DNA of 64,000 bases from CAVSWN01 sp963770995 (GTDB taxonomy: Bacteria > Acidobacteriota > Vicinamibacteria > Vicinamibacterales > CAVVIG01), in assembly GCA_963770995.1 (NCBI GenBank), contig CAVYRS010000005.1, forward strand, positions 1,550,001 through 1,614,000, written 5' to 3'. Positions 54,741 through 63,334 of this stretch are shown here, in pieces. The notes below the pieces were generated by a model. It saw nothing but the letters and a program-made list of their open reading frames with translations, made no database searches and was not told where the DNA came from. The position numbers and the translations under genes were made by a program. The number at the start of each line of letters is the position of its first letter. Position 1 is the stretch's first letter.

Positions 54741-56381
54741 CTAGCCCTCAGTCGCGAGTCGAAGGGTGAACTCACCGCGCTCGAAGCGCACCCTGGTAGC
54801 TGCGCGCTGCACCTTGCCGCTAGTCGTCCGGCCCACCGTGCCGCTCGGGACCACCGCCACTTCGTCCACGTAGACACCGAAAACGTCGCTGATCCGACGC
54901 CGAATGCTCTCGATCAACGCGTCCACCGCGACGGTACCGCTGGGCTCGACCACCATCACGACACGATCCGGACGCCCGTGCTCGACGGCGCCGAACGCCA
55001 CCGCTCGTCCCCGACGCACGCCCGCGAGATCATCGACGGCCCATTCAAGATCCTGCGGATGATACTTCCGGCCGTTGACGATGATGATGTCTTTCGCCCG
55101 TCCGCAGATGAACAGCTCGCCGCCGGAGAGATATCCCAAATCGCCCGTATGCAGCCAACCGTCGCGGACGGTTTCGGCGGTGAGTGTGTCCTGGTTGTAA
55201 TAGCCGGCCATCACCGACGGCCCGGCGAGCACGATTTCGCCGACGAGATGTTCGGCGACGGGCCGATCGCGGTCGTCGACGATTCGCACGCGATGACCGG
55301 GCAGCGGCATTCCACAGCCCACGAGCGCCACCGTCGCGTCGCCCTCCGTCGATCGGTGGAATCCGATGCGCAGCCGCCGATCGCGCGGCGGAAGCGTCGC
55401 GGCCAGCACGTGTTCCGCCAGGCCGTAGCAGGGAAAGAAGCTCGTGTCGCGGAACCCGACCGGGGCGAATTTCGCCGCAAACGCCTCGAGCGTCGACGGG
55501 TGAATCGGCTCGGCGCCGCACCCGGCGACGCGCCAGCACGAGAGATCGAGGCCCTCGAGATCGCGATCCTTGACTCGGCGCAGGCACAGGTCGTAGGCGA
55601 AATGCGGGGCGAAGCTGATCGTCCCGCGATGGCGCGACATCGCGCGCAACCACTCCACCGGCCGCTTGACGAACATCGCCGGCGGCAGCAGCGCGGCGGG
55701 GCGCGCGGAGTACAACGGTCCCAGCGCCATGCCCACGAGCCCCATGTCGTGATTGAGCGGCAGCCAGCTGACGCCGATATCCGAGGCCGTCGTGGCGAGC
55801 CCGGCCGGGCCGTTGATCGCATCGATGTTCGCCGACAGATTGCGATGGGTGAGCACGACGCCTTTCGGCGTCGAGGTCGATCCCGACGTGAACTGGACCA
55901 GCGCGATGTCGTCGAGCCCGGGCAGCCGATCGGGCGCAGCCGGCGCGGCCGCAAGGTCCTCGCGCGTGAGCACCAGCGCCAGATCCGGGAACGCCGTCCG
56001 GACGGCGTCGAACTGCGCGGCCAGCTCGCGTGTCGTGACGATGGCACGCGCCCGAGACAGGCGCAGCGTGGCGGACGTGAGATCGATATAACGGGAGAGA
56101 TCCGCCATCGACGCCGGCGGATACAACGACGCCGGAATCATCCCGGCGATCGAGGCGCCGAAGAGCGTCGTCAGGAACGCGTCGGCATCGTTGAGCACGA
56201 GCGCGACCAGATCGCCCCGCCGCAGGCCGGCGTCGGCGAGCGCGCGCGCCACACCCAGGGCCTCGCGCTCGATCTCGGCGTAGGAGCGAAACGCCTCCGT
56301 CCCGTTGGACACGAAGAAATAGCCGGCGGCGGCGGCTGCGGCTTCAGCAAGCGCCTCGGGCAGCGTCCGCAGATCAGGCAT
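54741..56381 (-). CDS. Fatty acyl-AMP ligase / acyl-ACP synthetase
   Basis: This 546-residue adenylate-forming enzyme has the ATP loop FTSGSTSTPKGVVLTH, the second motif FFPCYGLAEHVLAA, DGWLHTGDLGYL and the FAAL-type hinge GRAKDIIIVNGRKYHPQDLE. Fatty acyl-AMP ligases activate a fatty acid and load it on an acyl carrier protein. An acyl-ACP synthetase of this type is part of the Caulobacter sphingolipid locus. It follows the second acyl carrier protein gene on the same strand, with a 250-bp element in between, so that ACP is the likely acceptor. The frame is intact. Start ATG 56381. Confidence 0.88.
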   Translation of the reverse strand: MPDLRTLPEALAEAAAAAAGYFFVSNGTEAFRSYAEIEREALGVARALADAGLRRGDLVALVLNDADAFLTTLFGASIAGMIPASLYPPASMADLSRYIDLTSATLRLSRARAIVTTRELAAQFDAVRTAFPDLALVLTREDLAAAPAAPDRLPGLDDIALVQFTSGSTSTPKGVVLTHRNLSANIDAINGPAGLATTASDIGVSWLPLNHDMGLVGMALGPLYSARPAALLPPAMFVKRPVEWLRAMSRHRGTISFAPHFAYDLCLRRVKDRDLEGLDLSCWRVAGCGAEPIHPSTLEAFAAKFAPVGFRDTSFFPCYGLAEHVLAATLPPRDRRLRIGFHRSTEGDATVALVGCGMPLPGHRVRIVDDRDRPVAEHLVGEIVLAGPSVMAGYYNQDTLTAETVRDGWLHTGDLGYLSGGELFICGRAKDIIIVNGRKYHPQDLEWAVDDLAGVRRGRAVAFGAVEHGRPDRVVMVVEPSGTVAVDALIESIRRRISDVFGVYVDEVAVVPSGTVGRTTSGKVQRAATRVRFERGEFTLRLATEG

Positions 56382-56385
56382 CAGG

Positions 56386-56661
56386 CTAGGAGCCTGTCCG
56401 AGTCATAGCGTGGGTCGCGTTCCGAGCGCCGCGCCGGCGGATGCAAGGCGCCGCGACGCAGGCAATGCGGGACATTGTCGAGGAGCGGCAACGCCGCAGA
56501 TGCCGGCGCGCCGCCGGAACCCGGAGGGCGCATGGGGGTTGCGGGCGAGCTCATCGTTGCTCGTCGTCGGCGATGTCCGGCATCGCCTCCTCCTCGCGCC
56601 TCGATCTCGCCTCGCAAGCCCCATGCGCGCGACCCATGCTATGACTCGGACCGGCTCCTAG
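56386..56661. repeat. TAGGAGCC-bounded element with 34-bp terminal inverted repeats
   Basis: The ends at 56386-56419 and 56628-56661 match at 32 of 34 positions in inverted orientation (CTAGGAGCC...CATAGCG). The interior of about 208 bp has no supported gene. It has the look of a MITE or structured REP element. The right arm encodes the last seven or eight residues and stop of the second acyl carrier protein. The end motif recurs at 27980 and 28141. Confidence 0.82.
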
Positions 56662-56914
56662 GGTGTTCCCCGACCAAGCGCGCGACCTCCGCCACGACCT
56701 GCGCGACCGTCCGTGTGGTGGGCACATCGTTCAACGGAATCGAAATGGCGAACCGGTCTTCCAGCTCCGCGGTGACTTCGAGGACCTGCAGCGAATCAAA
56801 CCCGAGATCCGCGACGAGGTCGTGCTCGAGCGCCGGCTGAATGGGCCGGCGGCTGACGTTCTTCAAAACGTCGATGACACCATCTTCTATGAGGGCGGAG
56901 GCAGGCTGGGGCAT
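56639..56914 (-). CDS. Acyl carrier protein 2
   Basis: This 91-residue acyl carrier protein has the attachment Ser41 in DLGFDSLQVLEV. The start is ATG 56914; a TTG three bases upstream is an alternative. Its C-terminal PRSRSES and TAG stop are encoded by the right arm of the TAGGAGCC element, so the natural tail may have been replaced. It precedes the acyl-AMP ligase on the same strand and is the probable carrier for ceramide synthesis, either as acyl donor to serine palmitoyltransferase or for N-acylation. It differs from ACP 1, which is paired with the ketosynthase. Confidence 0.88.
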   Translation of the reverse strand: MPQPASALIEDGVIDVLKNVSRRPIQPALEHDLVADLGFDSLQVLEVTAELEDRFAISIPLNDVPTTRTVAQVVAEVARLVGEHPRSRSES

Positions 56915-56955
56915 CAATTATGAAGGGCGCAAGGATACCATTAGGCAGACAGGAA

Positions 56956-58029
56956 ATGATAAGGAAGGCCGGTATCCTCGCGCTGGCGCTGATGGCGTGC
57001 GCGCAGATCGATCCGCGCACGGCGCTGCTCGAGCGCGCGGGCTTCGAGGCGCTCAACCGCGGCCAGGCGCGACTGGCCGCAGCGACCTTCCGCGAGGCAA
57101 TCGCCGCGGATCCCAGGAACGCGCGGCTCCATCTCGGCGCCGGCTTGGCGGCGGCGCTCGAGCGCCGCGACGGCGACGCGAAAGACGCGCTCGAGCGCGC
57201 GATCGCGCTCGACCGGACGCTGACCGTTGCGCGCATCCAGCTCGGACAGATTCTGTACCGCATGGGCGACCACGCCGGCGCGATGCGCACCTACGAGACC
57301 GTGGTAGCCGAGGCACCGGGCGACGCGGAGGCGCGGGCGACGCTCGACCGCTGGCGGCGCGAAGCCGACCTGCACGATCGGATGCAGCAGGCGATCGGGT
57401 CGCACTTCACCGTGTCGTTCGAAGGTCCCGCGGAAGCTGCGCTCGCCGACGCGGCGCTCGAAGCGCTCGATCGCGCGTACTGGCGCATCGGCGAGCTCCT
57501 CGGCAGCTATCCGAGCACGGCGATCCCGGTCGTGCTCTACACGAGCGAGCAGTTTCGCGACATCACGCGATCGCCGGTCTGGGCGGCCGGCGCGTTCGAC
57601 GGCACGATTCGTGTACCCATGCGCGGCGCGCTGGAACAGTCAGGCGAGCTCGATCGCGTGCTCGCCCACGAGTTCACGCACGCGCTCGTCCGCACGCTCG
57701 CCACGCGCGGCGTGCCGGCGTGGTTGAACGAGGGGTTGGCGACGGCACTTGAAACAACCAACAGCGTTGCCGACACCGCGGGCGGAGCGGGCGCCGCCGT
57801 GCCGCTCGCCGCGCTCATGTCCGGCTTCGGACGGTTGAGCGGCGCCGACGCGCAGCGCGCGTACCTAACCAGCGCCCGCGCCGCGCGCCGGCTGCTCGAC
57901 GAGTCCGGCGGCCTCGCCGTCGCGAACCTGCTGCGCGATCTCGGAAGCGGCGAAGACTTCAACACCGCGTTCCAGCATCGCATCCAGCGCTCCTTCGCAG
58001 ATTTTCAAGCGGCGATGTCGATATACTGA
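56956..58029 (+). CDS. TPR lipoprotein with peptidase-MA-like metalloprotease domain
   Basis: This protein of about 357 residues starts at ATG 56956, chosen for the AGGA site just upstream and the lipoprotein signal that follows (MIRKAGILALALMACAQ, lipobox LMAC). A tetratricopeptide domain covers residues 30-130 (GFEALNRGQARLAAATFREA, LGAGLAAALERRDGDAKDAL). The C-terminal half resembles peptidase MA-type gluzincins, with the zinc motif AHEFTHAL (HExxH) and GVPAWLNEGLA as the Glu region. It is likely anchored in the periplasm. The TraB-like gene follows after five bases, so these are an operon. Confidence 0.82.
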   Translation: MIRKAGILALALMACAQIDPRTALLERAGFEALNRGQARLAAATFREAIAADPRNARLHLGAGLAAALERRDGDAKDALERAIALDRTLTVARIQLGQILYRMGDHAGAMRTYETVVAEAPGDAEARATLDRWRREADLHDRMQQAIGSHFTVSFEGPAEAALADAALEALDRAYWRIGELLGSYPSTAIPVVLYTSEQFRDITRSPVWAAGAFDGTIRVPMRGALEQSGELDRVLAHEFTHALVRTLATRGVPAWLNEGLATALETTNSVADTAGGAGAAVPLAALMSGFGRLSGADAQRAYLTSARAARRLLDESGGLAVANLLRDLGSGEDFNTAFQHRIQRSFADFQAAMSIY

Positions 58030-58034
58030 GCGTC

Positions 58035-58931
58035 ATGAGAACTGGTGCGCGCCACGGCACGCCGATTCGTTCGATCGCGCTCGTCATTCTGACGCTCGCG
58101 CTGATCGCCCCGCTCGGCGCCGCTGCCACGCCAAGCTTCGTCTGGAAGGCGACACGAGGCGGATCGGTCGTGTACATCGCCGGGTCGATTCACATGCTGT
58201 CGCCGGATGCGTATCCACTGCATCCCGCGTTCGACCGCGCGTTCACCGAATCCGATCTCCTCGTCGAGGAAGTCGACCTCGCCGAGATGCTGGGCCCCGA
58301 AGTCCAGATGAACACGCTCATGCGCGGCATGCTGCCGGCCGGGACGACGCTCGACAAGGTGCTCGCCCCCGCGACGCTCGCGCTGCTGAACAAGGCCGCG
58401 ACCGACGTCGGCGCGCCGATGGAAGCGCTGCAGCGGCTCAAGCCGTGGATGATCGCGCTGACGCTCGAGGGTCTCGAGCTCCGCAAACTCGGGTTTGATC
58501 CCGAGCTCGGACTCGACATGCGCTTCTACAACCTGGCGCGCAAGGGCGGCAAGAAGGTTCAAGGTCTCGAGACCGTCGATTACCAGATCTCGCGGTTCGA
58601 CGACATGACGTTCGAGCAGCAGGATCGGCTGCTCGCGGAAGCGCTCAAGGAGATGCACACCGAGAAGGCCAGCGTCACCAAGCTGACGGACGCATGGAAA
58701 ACAGGCGACGCCGCCGGCGTGGAGCGGATTGTCCTGGCCGATCTCAAGGCCGACCCCTTTCTCTATCAGCGCCTGCTCGTCGAGCGGAACAAGAACTGGC
58801 TGCCGAAAATCGAAGCCCTCTTCGCCCGCAAGACACCCGCGCTGGTGCTCGTGGGCGCCGCGCATCTCGTCGGACCCGACGGCCTGGTCGCCATGCTCAA
58901 GGCCAAGGGATACACGCTCGAACAGCAGTAG
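58035..58931 (+). CDS. TraB/GumN family protein
   Basis: This 298-residue secreted TraB/GumN-family protein has a signal peptide (IRSIALVILTLALIAPLGAA). Family motifs are AGSIHML near the start (GxxH) and LVGAAHLVGPDGLVAML at the end, which form the predicted metal site of this Tiki-like hydrolase fold. LVEEVDLAEML and KVQGLETVDYQISRFDDM are also typical. It is probably a periplasmic metallopeptidase; the substrate is unknown. It begins five bases after the previous gene. The frame is intact. Confidence 0.9.
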   Translation: MRTGARHGTPIRSIALVILTLALIAPLGAAATPSFVWKATRGGSVVYIAGSIHMLSPDAYPLHPAFDRAFTESDLLVEEVDLAEMLGPEVQMNTLMRGMLPAGTTLDKVLAPATLALLNKAATDVGAPMEALQRLKPWMIALTLEGLELRKLGFDPELGLDMRFYNLARKGGKKVQGLETVDYQISRFDDMTFEQQDRLLAEALKEMHTEKASVTKLTDAWKTGDAAGVERIVLADLKADPFLYQRLLVERNKNWLPKIEALFARKTPALVLVGAAHLVGPDGLVAMLKAKGYTLEQQ

Positions 58932-58948
58932 GATCACGCCGTAGCGAG

Positions 58949-59617
58949 CTATCGCTCGACGCACCGGTCCGTGCTGAGCAGGTGGTCCGCCGCCACGCGA
59001 ATCAACGCCTGACCGCCCTGGCCCGCATGTGCGATCTGGCGGCGCGCCTCCTCACCCAATTTCCGTCGAGCGGCTTCGGACCCTGCGCCGTCCATCCGAC
59101 TCGCGCAGAGCTTTCGATGCCCGGCGATCAGGTGGAGATACGGCGCCAGCCACTTCTGCTGCAGATCGCGGAGCAGCTCGTCGATGAACGCCGCCTCATG
59201 ACGCGGCGTCTCGGACAGGCCTTCCCACTCGGTCGAGACGTCGGCGTCGGACGCATACGCGGCCGCCACGCGTGCGATGTCGCGCCTTGGGTACAGACAG
59301 AACAGCACGCGCTCGATCGCCACACGCTGGTCGAAGAGCGCCCGCTCGACATCCGTGGCGCCCGGCGGCGCCTTCAGCGCACTGCGAAACTTCTGTTCGC
59401 GCTGGCGAAACTCAGCGAGCCCCGGCTGAACGTCGCGAGGGAGATCGCGCGTGCGTTCGGGCGGCGCGAGCGCCACGCCCCATAAGACCGTTTCCGCAAC
59501 GGCGGCGGCACCGGATGACGCACCCGGCTGGGCGCGCGCAGCCAGGGTCGCGCACACAAGTGCGCAGATCGCCAGGACGCCCGCACGACGGATTCTGCGT
59601 GGTAGGATGACGGCCAC
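58949..59617 (-). CDS. Secreted hypothetical protein
   Basis: This 222-residue protein has a signal peptide (AVILPRRIRRAGVLAICALV, then a cut near ARA-QPG) and an alpha-helical body with no family I can name (LFDQRVAIERVLFCLYPRRD, RHEAAFIDELLRDLQQKWLA). Two cysteines are near the end. The start is probably GTG 59617, just before the signal peptide; the long open frame upstream lies opposite the M28 peptidase gene and is not real. It is convergent with the TraB-like gene and divergent from the M28 peptidase. Confidence 0.6.
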   Translation of the reverse strand: MAVILPRRIRRAGVLAICALVCATLAARAQPGASSGAAAVAETVLWGVALAPPERTRDLPRDVQPGLAEFRQREQKFRSALKAPPGATDVERALFDQRVAIERVLFCLYPRRDIARVAAAYASDADVSTEWEGLSETPRHEAAFIDELLRDLQQKWLAPYLHLIAGHRKLCASRMDGAGSEAARRKLGEEARRQIAHAGQGGQALIRVAADHLLSTDRCVER

Positions 59618-59665
59618 TCGACGCTCAAGGATACAAGAGATGCTGTGTAACAAGGGGGCAAGGTG

Positions 59666-61269
59666 ATGCGCCACGTGACCTTTGTCGCGCTCGTGCTCTC
59701 GGCAACCTCGATTGTCGTCCGCGGGGACGAAGTCACCAGCAAGCGCTGGTGGGCGCACGTCCAGGCGCTGGCGAACGACAGCATGGAAGGCCGGGTCACC
59801 GGCAGCCTCGCCCACAAGCGCGCCGCCGATTACGTCGTCGCGCAGTTCCAGCGGGCCGGCCTCGAGCCCGCGGGCACCGTCGGCTTCCTTCAGGCCATCC
59901 AGCTCAAGAGCCGGCGCATCGTCGAGGCCTCGTCGAGCCTGGCGCTCATCAGAGACGGCAAAACGGAGCCGCTCACGCTCGGCGAGCACGCGAACATCAA
60001 CCTGCGTGTGGACCCCGTGTCCTCGATCGAAGCGCCGCTCGTGTTCGTCGGGTACGGGCTCAACGTTCCTGAGCGCAGCATCAACGATTTCGCGGGCGTC
60101 AATCTGAAAGGCGCGATCGTCGTCCACCTCGCGGCCACGCCGAAGTCGCTGCCCGGTCCACTCCAGGCGCATTTCGGCTCCGCCGCCGAGCGTTGGCGCA
60201 TGTACAAGTCGTTTGGCGCCGTCGGCACGATCAGCATCGCGAACCCGAAGAGCATGGACGTTCCGTGGGCGCGCTCCACGCTCGCGCGGCTCCAGCCGAC
60301 GATGGCGCTGGCCGACATGTCGCTCGACGACGCGCCCGGTCAGCAGCTGGCGGTGACGATGAACCCGGCGCACGCCGACAAGCTGTTCGCCGGATCGGGC
60401 CATACGTTTGCGGAGATACTGGCGCACGCGGACGCCGGCGAGCCGGTGCCGAGCTTCGCGCTGCCCGCGCGGTTGAAGGCCATGGTGCGCGTCGAGCGCG
60501 TCGACGCGGAATCGCAAAACGTCGCGGGGATTCTCCGCGGCAGCGATCCACGCGGGCGCAACGAATACGTCGTCCTGTCGGCGCACCTCGACCATCTGGG
60601 CGTGGGCAGCGAGCCGATCAACGGCGACCGCGTCTACAACGGCGCGATGGACAATGCCTCCGGCATCGCCGCGATCATCGAGGTCGCGAACGCGCTCCGT
60701 GAGGCGGCGGTCAAGCCGGGGCGATCGATTCTGTTTCTGGCGGTGACCGGCGAGGAAAACGGGCTGCTCGGATCCCGCTATTTCGCTGCGCGCCCGACGG
60801 TCCCGCGCACGTCGCTCGTCGCCAACGTCAATACCGACATGTTCCTGCCGCTCTTTCCGCTGAAGACGATGATGGTCCTCGGCCTCGACGAGTCCACGCT
60901 CGGCGAGGACATCAAGGCCGCGGCGGCGCAGGTCGGCGTGGGCGTTCAGACCGATCCAGAGCCGCAGCGCAACCGGTTCGTGCGCAGCGATCAGTACAGC
61001 TTCATCAAGCAGGGCATCCCGTCGCTGTCGATGAAGGTCGGCTACGAGCTCAATTCACCCGAAGCCGCGATTGCCGCCAAATGGACCGCCGAGCGCTATC
61101 ACGCGCCGTCGGACGATCTCGAGCCAGCCGATCGACATGTCGGCCGCCGGGACCTATGTCGCGGTCGTGCGCGACCTCGTCGCTCCGCATCGCCAACCGG
61201 CCCGATCGGCCGAGATGGAACAACGCGAGCTTCTTCAAGCGGTTCGCGCTGGCTGCCGGGATTCGCTAG
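59666..61269 (+). CDS. Secreted M28 family aminopeptidase with PA domain (two frameshifts)
   Basis: This zinc aminopeptidase of family M28 has a signal peptide (RHVTFVALVLSATSIVVRG). A PA-type inserted domain covers about residues 90-280, and the catalytic part has SAHLDHLGVG (His and Asp ligands), GAMDNASGIAAIIEVA, VTGEENGLLGSRYF (catalytic Glu-Glu) and VNTDMFLPL. The frame shifts near 61122, after HAPSDDLE, and near 61185, after VRDLV; the corrected end reads FFKRFALAAGIR with stop at 61267. Both shifts are close to the end and could be sequencing errors. ATG 59666 has AAGG upstream. Confidence 0.82.
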
Positions 61270-61274
61270 CTCTG

Positions 61275-61435
61275 GCAGGTTGCTGAAAAAGCCAGCAACC
61301 TGAAGTCAGAAGGCAGAAGTCAGAAATCCGGAAGAAGTGCACGAAGTGCAGAAGTTGGCCAGTATTCGCGCAGCTTCAGACTTCAAACTTCAGACTTCAG
61401 ACTTCTGACTTCAGGCTGCGTTTTTCAGCAGCCTG
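61275..61435. repeat. Hairpin-capped heptamer element, intact copy (161 bp)
   Basis: The left cap is CAGGTTGCTGAAAAAGCCAG, followed by an arm of AAGTCAGAAG units, the core TTGGCCAGTATTCG (61355-61368), an inverted arm of CTTCAGA/CTTCAAA units and the right cap CAGGCTGCGTTTTTCAGCAG. The order and core match the copy split by the IS4-type remnant at 53-54.7 kb. It lies between two convergent genes. Confidence 0.88.
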
Positions 61436-61439
61436 GCAG

Positions 61440-62448
61440 CTACTGCCGCGTGAACGTAATCGACACCGTGCCGGTGGAATCGACCCACCGTCCCGTTAGC
61501 GTAGTGACGTCGGTGTTTGGATCGAGGCCGAACGTCGGCGGCGCCCACGCCGGCACGGTCCCCTGGAGCGTCACCGCCGGTGAGCTCGTGGCCACCAATC
61601 CGTTGATCGTTCCCGGCGACGCGAGCTGAGGTACGGCGCCGGACGCCTGGAGCGTTCCCGTCAGAACGGCGCTCGCCTGCGTCACGGTGAACACCCACTG
61701 CATGGTTCCCTGAGGCACCCCATTCAGAGTGTAGGAGACCGGGTTGGAGCGCCAGGTACCGGCCAGGCTGCGGATGGTCACGGTGGCCTGACTGCTGGAC
61801 GACGCTTTTCCGTCGCTCGCCGTCACCTTCGCGGTGAACGTTCCGGCCGTGGCGTATATGTGCGACGTGTCCGGGCCCGTGCCCGTGGCGCCATCGCCGA
61901 AATCCCAGGTGAACGTGACGGGATCGTTGTTTTTGTCGGTGGCCTGTGCGTTGAAGAGAATGTTGGTGCTGGCTTGCAGCCCGGTGCTCGGCGAGGCCCT
62001 GACGTCGCCCACCGTCGGTGCCGAATTCCCGCCCGCAAGAACGACGACGGCCACCGCCGCGGCGGCGCCGGCCGCGCCGATATAGATCCATTTCTTGTTG
62101 GAGCCGCCACCTCCGGCGACCACTTGCTCCGTCGACGCTCGGCCCGCGGCGGGATGCGCGGTCATGCGTACCTGCACCGTCTGCGTCTTGCCGCGGGTGA
62201 CGGTCACAACGCGCCCGTTTTCGAGGTAGCCGTCTTTGACCAGCCGCACGCGATGGTCGCCGGCCGTCAGCCGGGGTACGTCGATCGGCGTCTGACCGAT
62301 CACGCGGCCGTCCACGTAGGCGACGGCGCCCGCCGGCTCCGACACGATCGACAACATGCCGGTGGATTCTGAGTCGGACGTCGCTGCAAGACGGAGAGGT
62401 CGTGCTGACAATCAGCCAGAGGCTCAGCGCAAGGGCGGTGAAACGCAT
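61440..62448 (-). CDS. Secreted PEGA and PKD domain protein (one frameshift)
   Basis: This protein of about 335 residues has a signal peptide (MRFTALALSLWLIVSTTS), then a PEGA domain (SEPAGAVAYVDGRVIGQTPI, HRVRLVKDGYLENGR), a membrane helix (GAAGAAAAVAVVVLAGG) and a PKD domain (FTWDFGDGATGTGPDTSHIY, AKVTASDG). A beta-rich C-terminal domain follows (GTWRSNPVSYTLNG, WVDSTGTVSITFTRQ). The reading frame changes near 62395, between signal peptide and PEGA domain. PEGA proteins are surface or periplasmic adhesion-like modules. It is adjacent to a rhodanese gene transcribed in the same direction. Confidence 0.75.
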
Positions 62449-62457
62449 GGTATCCCT

Positions 62458-63321
62458 CTACTTCTTGGTGGCAATCGGCAGGTCGTCACGATTGCCCCAC
62501 TCTTCCCAACTGCCAAGATAGTTGCGGAGCTTGTCGTACCCGATCAGATGCAGCGCGAACAGATCGACCGACGCGCGCATGCCGACCTGGCAGTAGGCGA
62601 TTACTTCCTTCGACGGCACGATGCCGCGTGCTTCGTAGATCTGCTTCAGCTCGTCCGCCGATTTGAACGTGCGCTGCGGCAGATCGAGCAGGTCCTCCCA
62701 GTACACCGGCGTCGAGGACGGAATGAATCCGCCACGCTTGATGTTGCGCAGATCCTTTCCTTCGATCTCCCCGGTCGTCCGGGCGTCCACAATCGAGATG
62801 CCAGGCTTGTCGATCGCGGCGACGACGTCGCTGGCCGTCGCGAGCCACCGCGGCTGCGCCCGCGCGGTGAATCGGCCCGCGGCCACCGCGGGCGCATCGG
62901 TCGTCGTCGCGCGGCGCTCCGCCGTCCACTTCACCCAGCCGCCGTTCACCAGCGCGACGTTCGAGTGGCCGTAGTAGTTGAGAATCCACCACAAGCGCGC
63001 CGCATAGATGCCGCCGCGCTCGTCGTACACGACGACGCGTGTCGTGTTCGAAATGCCGAGCTTGCCCATCATCTGCTCGAACGCTTGCGCGGTCGGCAGA
63101 AACGTTGGCGGCGCGTTGGCATCACGGATGGCCACGGGCGACAGATAGACGGCGCCTGGCACGTGACCCGTATCGAACCCCGACTGCCGCATGTCGACCA
63201 CACGCACGTTGGCGTCGGCGCTGTGCGCCGCCAGCCATTCGGTGTCGACGAGTTGTTCCGGATGTGCGTACGTCAGGGCTGCGAGGGCGAAGGCGAGCAT
63301 CATGGCGAGAGTGTAACGCAT
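62458..63321 (-). CDS. Secreted thiosulfate sulfurtransferase (two rhodanese domains)
   Basis: This 287-residue protein has a signal peptide (MRYTLAMMLAFALAALTYA) and two rhodanese domains. The N-terminal domain has VRVVDMRQSGFDTGHVPGAV and the structural end ALVNGGWVKW; the C-terminal domain carries the active Cys in IAYCQVGMRAS. Rhodaneses move sulfur from thiosulfate or 3-mercaptopyruvate to cyanide or other thiophiles. A periplasmic location is predicted. The start ATG 63321 is 13 bp from the start of the divergent amine oxidase-like gene, so the promoters must overlap the coding ends. The frame is intact. Confidence 0.88.
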   Translation of the reverse strand: MRYTLAMMLAFALAALTYAHPEQLVDTEWLAAHSADANVRVVDMRQSGFDTGHVPGAVYLSPVAIRDANAPPTFLPTAQAFEQMMGKLGISNTTRVVVYDERGGIYAARLWWILNYYGHSNVALVNGGWVKWTAERRATTTDAPAVAAGRFTARAQPRWLATASDVVAAIDKPGISIVDARTTGEIEGKDLRNIKRGGFIPSSTPVYWEDLLDLPQRTFKSADELKQIYEARGIVPSKEVIAYCQVGMRASVDLFALHLIGYDKLRNYLGSWEEWGNRDDLPIATKK

Positions 63322-63334
63322 GTAAAGTGGGAGG

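Noticed and set aside
56420..56627. Small frames inside the TAGGAGCC element
   Set aside because: They are Arg/Ala-rich, overlap in several frames, lack ribosome sites and show no family features.
59618..60595. Long minus-strand extension of the hypothetical gene at 58949
   Set aside because: It lies opposite the M28 peptidase gene; the signal peptide at 59617 marks the real start.
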